DNA from: Pseudorasbora parva
Taxonomy: Eukaryota > Chordata > Actinopteri > Cypriniformes > Gobionidae
Assembly: GCF_024679245.1 (NCBI RefSeq)
Contig: NC_090178.1
Location: forward strand, 45,269,072 to 45,333,071
DNA length: 64,000 bases
Direction of reading: 5' to 3'
Shown here: positions 24,625 through 37,700 of the stretch, in pieces
Layout of the letters: every line of letters begins with the position of its first letter
How positions within the stretch are numbered: position 1 is the stretch's first letter
Notes under the pieces: generated by a model
Told to the model about the DNA's origin: nothing
Database searches by the model: none
Seen by the model: only the letters and a program-made list of their open reading frames with translations
Program-made: the position numbers and the translations under genes

Positions 24625-25415
24625 GTGAGTGTTTCAAACCTGTTTCTGGGGTGGGCTGGGGAACTTGTAACCGAAAGTGTGTGAGTTCAAACCTCGACGT
24701 CACTGTGCATTGGGGGTGTTAGTCGAGTATAGTGTAAATAAGAATAAGATCCCTGCCGCCCCCACCCTCCCTCAGCCCAAATGAAAGAATGCAAATAGGA
24801 ATACATGTAAACAGTGTTATTCATAACAATCATTGTTTGCGATACCCTCAAAGCATCTTTTTTTTAACAACAAGTAGGCTACCAACAACGCACAGGATGA
24901 TTTAGTGTCTTTTTGATCTTATATGGAGTTGAAATGTAAGGAAATATGATATGTGTATGTAGAGAGCTTTCAAAATTGAAAATGGGCATTTACTCAGTTA
25001 TCATTAAACATTGTGACTTGTGATTTCGGCTGTCACGGCACCCCAGATCTACAGGCCCCATAGCGGATAGTGGCTCCACTCTTTAAATCACTTTCGATAG
25101 AAGAACCAGCAAAAATGATTTCAGCTCCCGTGCTAAAAATGATCATTGTGCTGGTTATGCTCTGCAGGCCGTCCTCCTAATCTATAGATAACTCCTGTTT
25201 TGTGTAGCTCTGGTTTATGGTTTATCATCTTCATTATAATATTTGTATTGTAAATAGTGCTGTCAAATCAAATAAATAGTGAATAATTCAAAATAAAAGT
25301 TTGTGTTCACATAATATGTGTGTGTACTGTGTATAATTAATTTGTATATATAAATACACTGCATGTATATGCTGTATATATTTATATATTTATATAGTAT
25401 ATAAATATATATATA

Positions 25416-25495
<80 letters not shown>

Positions 25496-28400
25496 AAATA
25501 CATTTTTTAAAAATATATACATGCATGAGTGTGTATTTATACAACCTAATTATACACAGTACACACACATATTATGTAAACACAAACTTTTTTTTTTGGA
25601 TGTGATTAATCACAATGAATCGATTTGAAAGCAATAATGGTAAAAAGTCCTGCTTAGTGATGAGTATAGCCTGGAGTTAGGGGTGGGCGATATAACTCAA
25701 ATTTTATATCATAATATGAGTAAAAAATAAAACAATAAAATCACAAGAACAATGTATATCACTTCATGGTTATTTTTGTTTTAAATAAGGTTTTTATGAA
25801 ATTTCATAATTGTTGCCACCATTTTCAATATCAATTTAACAAATCCTCAAGCTTACTGAAAGCAAATAAACTGATAAATAAAGAGCAAAGAAACAAATTA
25901 CAAGTATATAGAAAAACAAACTACAATAGAACAAAGACAAATAAAATAAACCTGAAACACCTCAAGCTCTAGAAATACTACATTAAATATATAAAGTAAT
26001 CAAATGTATAAAAAACACTGCATTTATTCTTATTAAGGTTGCAAAAGTGATTCAGTCGAGAGCAGCGTATTTCTTTTTTTTTTATTAGCATTATTAATAA
26101 AATCAGGTAAATTTGGGCACTGTCACTTTAAGAGCGGCTGCATGGATCCAATATACGTGTGTGTTTTCTCTCTCAACTGTTTAAATCCACTTAATACATA
26201 AATTACTGTGTTTACCGTCAAAGACATAGTCACTTTGACACATAAGTATGTTCATTTAAAGGGTTATTAGTTCACCCAAAAATGAAAATTCTGTCATTAA
26301 TTACTTACCCTGATGCCGTTCGACACCCGTAAGACCTCCGTTCATCTTCACACACAGATGAAGATATTTTAGTTGAAATCCGATGGCTCAGAAAGGCCTT
26401 CACTGACACCAATGTCATTTCCTCTCTCAAGACCCATAAAGGCACTAAAGACGTCGTTACAAAGCCCATCTCACTACAGCGGCTCTACAATCATTTAATG
26501 AAGCGATGAGAATAGTTTTTGTGTTGAAAAAAATAAATAAAAATAAATACACTAAATAACTTATATAGTGTGGGGCGGTTTTCAAAACAAGGTTTTGAAT
26601 GTTATGAATCTGTGTATTGATTCATGATTTGGATTGCCAAAGTCACATGATTTTTTGAAATCAGCTCATCACTATTTAAGCAGTTATTTCATTTATTTAT
26701 TTATTTTTCGCACAAAACTATTCTCGTCGCTTCATAAAATGATTGTAGAGCCGCTGTAGTGAGATGGCCTTTGTAACGACGTCTTTAGTGCCTTTATGGG
26801 TCTTGAGAGAGGAAATGACATTTGTGTCAATGAAGGCCTTTCTGAGCCATCGGATTTCAATACTAATATCTTCATCTGTGTCTGAAGATGAACGGAGGTC
26901 TTACGGGTGTCGAACGACATTAGGGTAAGTAATTAATGACAGAATTTTCATTTTTGGGTGAACTAACCGTTTCAAGCCCAATTAGATGGCAAAAAGCACT
27001 CAGTTCAGTTTTTATGAGGCTTTGTGTATGCAAGCACATATAACAACATGTGTTGTTACTGCGCTTTAACGGTTTAAAATCACCTTTTAACCCGCATTTC
27101 CTAAACGCATGCAATGTCACGTGAGCATAACTGCAATAGAGACGATAGTCCAGAATCTCTAGGGGTTGACAAATGAACAGTTTCTGCCGATATATCGCTC
27201 ACCCCTACCTGGAGTACTCTGTTATTGTTGTCTAATGTGAACCTCGTGTCAAATGTAAGGTGGGATTATTTTAATTTGCCATCCAAGAACTGATTCTTGA
27301 CTACATTCTCATTAATAGTTTGTCATTTAGTTAACATATTAAAGGTTCGGCCCCTCTGGAGTAACCAGGCTCCTCTTTCAAGCACACCGTGGCAGTGTGT
27401 CACCCATTGGAGGGGTTTAAATCCACAGCCTTTCAGTTTCAGCAAAGATTTCACCGCTAAGCCACAGTCACCACATCACAGGCTGCAGCGTGGTCTCCCC
27501 TGATCAATATTTGTGCAGCTGTCTGCAGTGAGGACGTCAGCCCTCCTGCACCATCCTTACATCTCAAATTAGCTGGGCTGAGAAATCATTTGAAAGGATA
27601 TTTCATGTTCTCATTTAGCAACCAGAATGTTATCTTCATTTCTTCCCCCCATTACACTCTCTCTCACACACACACACACACACATGCACAGCACGTTTGA
27701 ATAATGCTTCTCAGTGTACCGAAATACGACCCCACTGTGTCTTGAAAGTCAGTCCTATATAAGCAAATCAATGCTTTTAAATGCCCTTATTGCACCATTA
27801 ATTATGTAATCGCTTTGAGTTCCCAGATCAAATATGAGTATACAGCATAAAAAGCCAAATAAATGAGGGAATATTTTATGCCCAGAGGTATATTTCGCAT
27901 TAAATGTTATTCTTGGCTCTGCCGTCTATATAAATACTCCATATATGAATAGAGATGGCACAGTGCCAGCCCCAGTCAGTTTACGGGATATAAATAATCC
28001 TGTGTCAACGATCAGAGAAACGCTGATTATTTTAGAATTGAACTTTGGCAATCTGCACTTTGGGATTGTGGGTTAGATCACTGTGGCTCTGCTCCAAAAC
28101 CTGAGCTGCCTACGTAGTTAGCATCTGAAGGCATCATAGGCACGCTCCCTTGGATAAAGTATAATATGCATAACCTTCTCTAATCGAATTCAACAGTTTG
28201 AGCTGGGGTTTTTTAATACACCAAATGCATCGAATCCACTTTATTCATTCTGGAAGTGAACTTTTGCCTGTATGGTGATTAGATTCACTGTTTTGGACGT
28301 CTGCCTTGAACTTGAGCATGCGAGTACTGAATGGCTTGTCTGGTTTGTGATGTGAGTTGTCTGTGACAGGTTTAAAACAGTATCACATGTGTCCCTAATG

Positions 28401-28697
28401 GATATTGAAATCCCAGAGTGCTTTGCGACAAGCTCAAAGAAAGCTAAACAGAAATGTTGATTAGTATAACGGGGCTGACCTTTAATGTGCTCCCCAGTTC
28501 TCAATTGAGAATGAAAATTAAGAATGCACAAAAAAAAATTCTTAAAAAAGTCAGTATTATGAAAGATTTGCAGTAGCAATGCATATATTTTATTATGTGT
28601 TATGATTAACCCTCAGGTCTTTAGTGACCCGGGACGTTATTCAGGCCCTCGCCTCATTCTTATTTTTTAAAGTTAGAAATCAACCTTCTATTAAGTA

Positions 28698-28779
<82 letters not shown>

Positions 28780-31700
28780 TCTTGTATATATAATTCCAAA
28801 AGGTGGCAGTGTCTGATGCACACCGATGAAGTGATGTTTCACTCATAGTTACCGCAGGCAGAAAAGAAAAGAAAGGAAAAGGAAGAATCGTTAGCAAAAC
28901 TTGAAGCGCAATCAAATATTAGTGTCATTATTTTTTTTTTACATGGAGCACTATAATCGGTTTAAAAGTCAAATCCGAATGAAAATGCTCCATATAAACA
29001 TCTCAATCGGAATAAAAATGCCCAAACTGAATGAAATTGTAATCGTTTTGAGAGAGGTGGGATAAACCTTTTCATGAACCGATCAAACGAAAAATTTCAC
29101 CATGTAAACGCCCTGACCGGATTACTTTTAAGACGTGATACACCACTGAAGAGCACACACCGCGCTCATACACACCAGGCTATAATGCTGACAAGAGAGG
29201 AAAGTTCATTTTTCTGAGGGGGAATGTTAAACTTTTTATTAAGTTACATATAAGTTATGAATATAATGTTGGCATAATGACACAGACATAGCCTGGCTAC
29301 ACCCTCATCTTGACAGCGTTTGTCACTTTTTACTTCAACTGCGCCTGACAGAAGAATTTATTTTTCTGAGATGATTATTACACTTTACAACAAAGAAATA
29401 GCTTTTATAAAACTGTATAATCCTGGTGGTCATTGAGAGTTGCTATTGCATCCGTCAACGCATTCCAGCTGCTGGAGAGGACAGCGTCCACATTTCTGAT
29501 GGAAGCGCGTCGCGTCTCAGGATCCCACGCCGGACCCGCACATTATATACGCGCAAGCTCAGTTCTGAATGACTTCTGACAGAAGAGCTGCACAGTGGGT
29601 GTATCTTGTAGCACAGGGTCAAATCAGTATATTCATCAGATCAAATCAGATTTGAGGGAAATAGAATATAAATTTAATATAAAATCTTGAAATGACGCTC
29701 GTGGCGTGGCAAAATTTTGAACAACTTCCTGAGTCGCTGCGGACAGGCACCGAATGCCGCCACCGGTGTGCTTACACTCATTGAAAACAATATGTTTGAA
29801 TTTTAGAGACGTGGCACGTGCTGCGCTTCGCGGTCGGTGTGCAACTGCCTTGATGCAGCAGACAAACTTCATGTCACAAAATTATTGTGATTGAAAGTCA
29901 GCACATCTGAACTCCAGATCGGTTTAGATAACGTCTCATGTAAACAGTCCACTAAATCTTTCAATCCGAATGATTTTAATCGGAATGACAAAAAAGTGTG
30001 CAAGTAAAAATGGCTACTGTCTCTTGATGGTGGACCGATCTGGAGAAAAAGCTGTCATTGACCAAAATATTGATTTTGAACACGTTGGAAATGATAGTTT
30101 GGAGGTTATATCTGAGATGGCGAATCTTAGGCAGATGCTGAATGTACTGGGAAATGAGCTCTGACGAGGACAGTGATGATGGTATAAAACATCTGCTCAA
30201 ACCAAACTCTTCCAAGCTCCAAAATGTAACAAACTACGGTTTATTCGACTGTAATTGCAAGCTACTCTAATATCAGGAGTCTTTTTACACTATTGCGACC
30301 GTTAGAAATCCATTCGTGTTATGCTTCATTACAAATACTGTATGGTGATTATCTCTAAGGGAGAGACCCAACTTAATAAATTATATTTAACTTTTAAATC
30401 GAACCATTTATCATGATAACAAATGGAAAAGTCAGCCAGCTTTGTATTATCATATTAATTATTGTGCCGTTTGCCCTGACAGCAGGGGCGATTTTTACCC
30501 CAAATACCAACGTTTTACATATTCATCAGTTTTTTTTTATTATTATTGAATTACCTTCTTAGCACAATCATTAACAATACCTTGGTCTCAAAAAATATGT
30601 CCAGTAGACTAATTGCATAGATTCATGTTTGCTACACGTTAAATATTAGCTAAAAGTAGCGTGGTATGATTGCATCAAGAATCAGCCAAATGTCCATGTG
30701 CATCGTAAAAACAACAGTTTTTGTGCAATCCAATCAAATGCGCCTTTTACCACAGTGTGAATTTAGCCCTGTTGTACCCTAAAAATACAATTCAAAGTAT
30801 GTAAAAAGTACAAGTAATTGACAAAATATTTCAGTCTGATTAAAAAAAGGAACAAATGTACCACATATCTGTGTGCTATTAGTTTTATCTACAGTTTAAC
30901 AACGTTAGATTAGCGACATGCTAACATCATCACGCTAACTTTACAGAAATCAATTGTGAGTCAAGCATCCTGTGCACTTCCTGTGAGGAGTGCTATTTGT
31001 AGTCACTGATTATGTAGAGCGTTCCAAATCGGTCAGTTGTGAGATTCCATTTCAGCCCAGAATCCTTAGAAGGCCTATGAAGACTGTGCAGATTCTGGAA
31101 CTGAGCCAATGTGTGGCAAAGAAAAAAAGAGCAAATAGAACAGAAAGAAGAATATATAGGACATGGTTAACTTTTTCCTGGACTCGGAATGAAGTGTCTT
31201 GTGTCAGAATAATGTGTTGGCTAATAAACACATACGGGCTATCAGCCTTATTTGGTTGGGCGCCAGGAAGCGCTCGCAGGCAGCGCCGCAGGGCACAACG
31301 GCACTGGAAGCCACACAAATATGTGAGAGAGAAAGAGAGAGAGAGATAGAGTGGGGCTCATGCGGAGACAGAGCGCTGGCAGAGCCCACACAGCACTATT
31401 TAAACTAGAGAGCAGTGTGCATATACTCCGCACCGTGCCACATGCTCCATGGAAAATTCCACCCTGAGACCCACTGTTGCTGGGGTGTGGAGCTGGAGTC
31501 ACTGGAGAGGTTCTCCCCTCTCCCCCACCTCCAGCCAATCTCATGTGCTCTTTAAAATAAAGGTTCTTCAGTGGCTCTTGGGTCCAGCAAAGAACGCTCT
31601 TCTGATCAAGAGTTGGCTGGATGTTTCTGTGGAGTTTAAAGGGGGACCTACGTTTTCAACGTTGCTGCTTTTTGAGCATGAATAATGCCTACAAAGCTCC

Positions 31701-34700
31701 AAAGCACAAAGTTCCTTCAACAGGACTTAATCTTTATATCAGTGTCACTGTTTCTGAATCACAATATTCCTCTTAAATAATTAATATGCAGAATAAAGGG
31801 GTGGGGCCTGGTTGAGTTAGTCATGCTGCGTTCCAGGCAGGTTTTTGAGCCGGTAAGTTACGGCTTCAAACCACGACTCACGACTTTGTAGCGTTTCAGG
31901 CAAAGTCACGCCAGACTGTCTGAGCGCGAGGAATGGCGGTAGCTAGATCTAAACAAAGCATGCCAGACCTTACGATGCTTATGCTCATTTACAATCATTT
32001 CTATTGCCAAAGGTGCTTACTCCTTGCTTATGTGAGGGAAACAGAGGGAAAAAATGGCGCATAAGGCAAGGGAAGCTGTTATATCTTTTATTTTACGTTA
32101 TTTGTATATTTTGAAATGTATTTGGTATTTTGTATTCTTGCACTCAATGGACTGAAAACTAGCTAATGCTGCTGATAATGGATAACATTTGCTTATAAAT
32201 AATGTTAGAGCAATACCTTATTTTAAAAAATGATGAAATAAAATTTTAATGAAGACTTTCATGAACACCGCATCCATAGGGGCGGCCATTGTTGTTTCGT
32301 GGGCTATGTGACGTCAAGGGTTTGACAGATGTTCCAGTGCACTTTCACGGGTAGAAGATCAGAAAAAACATGGCTTACGGGTTGCCTGGAATGTGGCATT
32401 GGTAGTGTGTTAAAACTGGTAGTTATGGTAAGGGGCGGGACATTTCCCAAACACGCTGGAAGCGCTTGACCAATCACAACACACTGTTCCAGCTGACCAA
32501 TCAGAGCACATTGTGCTTTTCAGAAGGAGGGGCTTAATAGAGACAGGAACTAAACAGACCGTTACTGACAGACTGGGAAGAGAGGAGCTGCAACAATGGA
32601 GAATATGGGAGAATAATGTTTTTGAACATTCAAGCATGAAAATCAGTTCTCAAGACTTTGTAAAAAGCCATGATGTGGCCTCTTTAAAAAGATATTGTGG
32701 TGCATTATGTTTTCTTCAGAACAACATAAGCCTACTGCTATGGGGTTCTTTAAAGGTGCAGTGTGTGAATTGTGGTAGTGTTATAATGGTGAAATGGCTC
32801 ATTCTAAGGTAATAAAAACGGTTCATTATGTAAGGTCTTTATACACCACTGAAAACATAGTTATGTATATTGTATTGCATTTCTGTCAATAGATCCTCAT
32901 AAATGCTTCACACTGCACCTAAAAAGCAACAACAACAAAAAATGCTAAAAGGTTATTTATTTGCATTGATGAAGGAGAAGGACATTTCCATTCGACAAAA
33001 GGTTCTTCTATGTGGAAAATTGTTCTTTAGATCATTCAAATGTTTTTCACACTAAGATAAAAATGGTTCTTTAGGGAACCAAAAATGGTTATTCTATAGA
33101 ATGTAATGCATACTAGGGTTATTTTAAAAAGAAGCGCAAGTTACACTACTGTTTAAAAGTTCAGTCGGTTAAACATTTTTAATGTTTTTGAAAGAAGTCT
33201 CTTCTGCTCATTAAGGCTGCATTTATCTGATCAAAGATATAGTAAAAAAAATAATAATAATACTGTTTTCTATGTGAATATATTGTAAAATGTAATTTAT
33301 TCCTGTGATCAAAGCTGTATTTTCAGCATCGTTACTCCAGTCTTCAGTGTCACATGATCCTTCACAAATCATTCTAATATAATGAGTTACTGCTCAAGAA
33401 ACATTTCTGATTATCAAAGTTGAAAACAGTTGTGCTACTTATAATAATTTCAGGATTATTTTATAAATAGAAAGTTCAAAAGTAAACAATGTAAAAAAAA
33501 ATGTTTTAGCACTTTTGATCAATTTATTGCATTCTTGCTGAATGACAGTGTAATTATTATTATTACTTATTGGATTTTTTTCTAAATCAGTCTGACCTTT
33601 TGAACAGTAATGTAAGTTCTTGCATTGATGGAGTTCTTGGAGTGTAAAACGGTTCTCAAATGAAACCCGACTCTAAAACCCTTTTTTTTCTATTTGGAAT
33701 CTTTATTTTTAACAGTATTATCCACCAAAAAAGCAAACATTTCTAGTTTACTGCTTTATTATTAGCAAGAACGTTGCTCATACATCATTCACACAGTGAC
33801 GTTTCCAACAGTAAACACACACACACAACACCAGTTATTTACAGCCACTCTCGTGATACATGGATTATTCTGCCTCGTTATTTAAGAAACAAACCAACTC
33901 GTTCAAATACCGTCCGTCCTGCAGGAACGTGCATTAAATCTAATGTCCCATACAGCTCAACAGGTCCGTATGTTTTCACTGTGGTATTAAATGTCCATGC
34001 ATGCATAAATGCTAACATACCGTGGCCCCACCGGTCTGTTTTTAAACGCAGGTCTCTTGGAGCCCAGTACAGAGCTCCCTTGTGACTGTACGTACAGGAA
34101 CACAAGGCCGCCTCTGTGCAGCGGGACCAGGCTCTAGGAAATGGTTTATGTTGCAGCCGTTTTATGACTTTGTGTGGTTTATGCTGTTCAAGAGTATATG
34201 ACTTAGTATATATGTGCTTTGAGTGCTTGCTAAAGTATGCTCTCTGTTTGCGCTGGATATCAGCACCATATTTTTTGCCACTAACACACCTAACCTGTTA
34301 AAAAAAATGACAGTGAGTCATTGAGCAAAAACAGCTGGACGTGTCTGTTAAACTTCTTAGCATTATCTCTTCCGAGCAACTAAAATAACACTTGTGATTA
34401 CACTGTTAAACCAACGTTCATGCAATTAATAACTAGCCAAACAAAAGCAATATCTTAGCATGAACCCAGCTAACGGGGAACATTCCCAGAAAGTTATAGC
34501 AATATTCTCTCACAGTTATGAACGAAGGTTCTTCCAGTAATGTCAACAGAACATTTGTTCAAAGTTATCTGCTATTGTCAAAACATCAGCACAAAATTGT
34601 TATTCATGGAACTTTTTTTTATTCAAACAACGTTTAAATTAGATGTTCATCTAACATTTAACACATTACACTATATTTTGATAGTCCACTTTAGACAATC

Positions 34701-37700
34701 TACTAACTATAAGTAACTACATCAGCTGATTCTCATTAACTCGTTCCCTGCCAGTGTTAAAAAAAGAAGCCAGTCAGCGCCAAAGATTTTGATCATTTTT
34801 ACAAAAATTGAATGAATCACATTTTGAAAATCACATTTTGTCAAAGACTACATCTGGATCGGATTCAGAAAGATGATCAAAACCAAAGTGCCTTTAACAC
34901 AAGTCATTTCTATGTGGCCATCTTTGAAACATCTTTTGACCATGTAAGTGCAGCTCCTGTCTCTTTGAATGGGGAAACATCAAATTCTCAAAAACTGTTC
35001 GCCAAGCTCAAGTCACCAGTGAAATCTGACAGCAGTTATCTCATAAATTGACTCTGAAAACAAGTTTTTTTCTCTCTCATTCGAAGTCTCATGTTTCTAA
35101 ACATTCAAATCATGACAACAAATTTTCTCAGCCCGGTCAAAGCTAATGCACGACTCGTCCTAAGTGCGCGTCTCAGAACACTGCGTGTTTTCATAGGAAC
35201 CGGAGCTTCTAACGGCAGCAGCAGTGATGTGATGACTTTACTAATCAATGATTGGCTCTTTCATTTAAAAGGCGGGGCTTATTCGGAGTGCACCATCTTC
35301 CTATATATAAAGTCTTTGTCAAAACACGGATGGAGCAGATCGAGTTCATCAACACCCCAAAGCTTCACAGTCCTATAGCTCGTCCTGGGTCGACATTTTA
35401 CTCAGTAACATTATGCAGTTTTGATTTACATGCTGTTTGATGATTCCATTATTTTACATATGAATCTGCTTACATATGCTATTGCTTGTTTCTGCTTCTT
35501 CTTTGCTTGTGTTTTTATCTGAAGATTTTGTACACTTTCAGAAGATATATAATAGCGCCCCCTACCGATTAACATGAAAACCTGGAAAATTCCGTCAGTG
35601 ACAGGGAAGCGTTTTCTCACAAATAACAGAAAACTTTGTTTTTGGTTGGGAAAGAGACGCAAAACGCAACTACATGTCAAATTACTCATTAGAATATTAG
35701 TAGACTGTAGTAGAATGATAACTATATTAGTGCCCACACCAACAGAGGATATTGTTCTGTTTATCGTTAGCGCACACTGCAGTTCTGCAGGTTTTAAAAC
35801 AGGATTGAATCTGATTGGCTGTCAAAGTTTTTATCATTCATCATTTGAAAAAAAAAAACTTATTCTGAAAGTGATTTCAGTGATATTGTTCCTTTGTGCT
35901 GTAATTGTTATAGTTGAGGTGTGGACTATGCTATTAGTTTATATTTATTAGAATATTGTTATTGTTGCAGTTATCATTGGCGTGAATGGGCATTTAGATA
36001 ACTTTGCAAAGTTAATGTCTAGTGGGGAGCATCAAAATAAAGCAGATATTAGCAGATAATAAGCAGACAGTCTACTAATACTCTAATGACTGCTAGTTGA
36101 CATGCAGATGCAAAGTTACTATAGTTAAGTGCTAAAGGCAAAGTACTATAGGCCTATAGTTAGTAGAATGGAGTAAAGTGGACTATCGAAATTACCAATA
36201 TCGTGTTACCAATGGGTTTTGAAGTGTTTTACAGTACACGTTACTTTTGAATGTTCTCTGAACATTCAGCAACATTTCCATAATGTTTTCAATGTTAAAA
36301 TGCAATATTCCTTTAAAGGTAGGGTATGTGTTATTTCAAAATTGTTTTAGAAAACGGACTCGGGCCGAGTGGAATAACAAACTTGAAGCCAATCAGCAGG
36401 TAAGGGGCGTGTCTATGGTGAGACGAGAGGCTCAGTGCGCGTCATTATTCAAAACACGAGTCACACAGGACGGACATTAGCCAAGAAAGAACTAATATAT
36501 GCTGCTTTTGCTTGAATATGCTCGTGTGTCACGTTCGCTTGTTTGCGATCGTATTATCGCTCACTTCAGCGATGATTAAGACCCGTTCATTTCCACACCG
36601 TATGGAGCATCTAAAACCCCCTCAGTGTTTCAAGGTTTCAAGCGTCAGCTCACAAAATGTGTCCGACAGGTAAGATACTATATTCCTATATATGTTTGTT
36701 TCCTCTTTTTATCTATATAACCCATCCGGTCATAATTGTAATATGCCGTTAGCTGGGCTATCGAGCTTGTATACTAACGTTATCAAGTTGTTAATGAGAA
36801 CGGTTTGTGTTTTGTGATCGCTATAACTGTAATATGTTTGTTAGCTGGACTGCCGGCTTGTGTTCTATCGATTTGTTCATGAGAACGGTTTGTGTTTTTG
36901 GGATGAAGCGGTGACTTTTTCATTGAATTTTCAACCTGGATTAGTTACACACAGATTCTGCCATAGTCGTTGTCTGGGTTACATAAGTGTGGGGCGGAGC
37001 TATCAAAATACGACCGAGACCCTTTTTGGGGGTAGGGGCGTGTTTGTTTTGATGATTTGAAATATCAACAACGGTTACCAGAAAGCACTTACCCCACCTT
37101 TAACATTCGCACAGCCAAAAAAACAAAAAAAAAAAAAAATTAAAATGCTGGAACTTTTAAATGCTCAAAAATAACATTTTGGAATCTTAATGGGAACTTT
37201 GGCAAAACATTTTTAGAGAATAGTTTTGTTAGCTGGGGATATCATTCATGCTCCCCATTATTTGTAATAGCTTAAATCTACATTTTCCTAAAACAAATTA
37301 GATAAATTGAGCTTTGCAGTTTTACATTGACTGGATCATTGCTTTAGTTTGAACTCAGCATTTGGCATTGCAGAAATGAAATATTTTGAACTCTTACACT
37401 ATTTTAATGCTTGTTCAGCACAGTAATTGTAGAGAAAACCTTTCCACTTTTCATATAGACAGATTAATATGATTTATTATAGAACATTAATCATTACAGG
37501 AGTTTGTACAAATGCTTGATTTGTGTTTATTTAATCACCTTCCGGACAAAAATGCAGCCTTACATGAGTGAATGTACTGAACTATAGCAGGATACCTGTA
37601 ACGGTGTAGTTCACTGAGTAAATATACGTTGTCTCCTGTACATTACACATACTAACATAAACCTAAATGTTCCTCAAAATGAAGAATTGCTGCAGTCAGT

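Larger units (their letters stand above)
34466..37245. repeat. Outer TIR element (AGCTAAC... ends) carrying nested elements
   Basis: The left CCAGCTAACGGGGAACATTC and right AGTTTTGTTAGCTGGGG are inverse, with GAACATT/TTCC-type sequence next to both. It contains the element with GATAGTCCACTTTA ends (34680-36188) and the TTAA element at 36317-37099. Related AGCTAAC/GTTAACTGGGG sequence occurs at 45310-46025. Borders are approximate. Confidence 0.55.

Noticed and set aside
24625..24722. Extension of the tgfb2 exon 1 frame past GAGA|GTGAGT
   Set aside because: A strong donor at the conserved TGFB2 exon 1 border and phase match to exon 2; the extension is not conserved.
25263..25568. Minus-strand frame of alternating Ile and Tyr
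   Set aside because: Translation of a TA microsatellite.
29970..30180. Small + strand frame followed by ATGAGCTCTGACGAGGACAG
   Set aside because: Acidic start reminiscent of transposon proteins, but only a few codons before disruption; not enough to call.
30990..31349. 119-codon + strand frame
   Set aside because: Opposite frame equally open, ends in a GA tract, no recognisable product.
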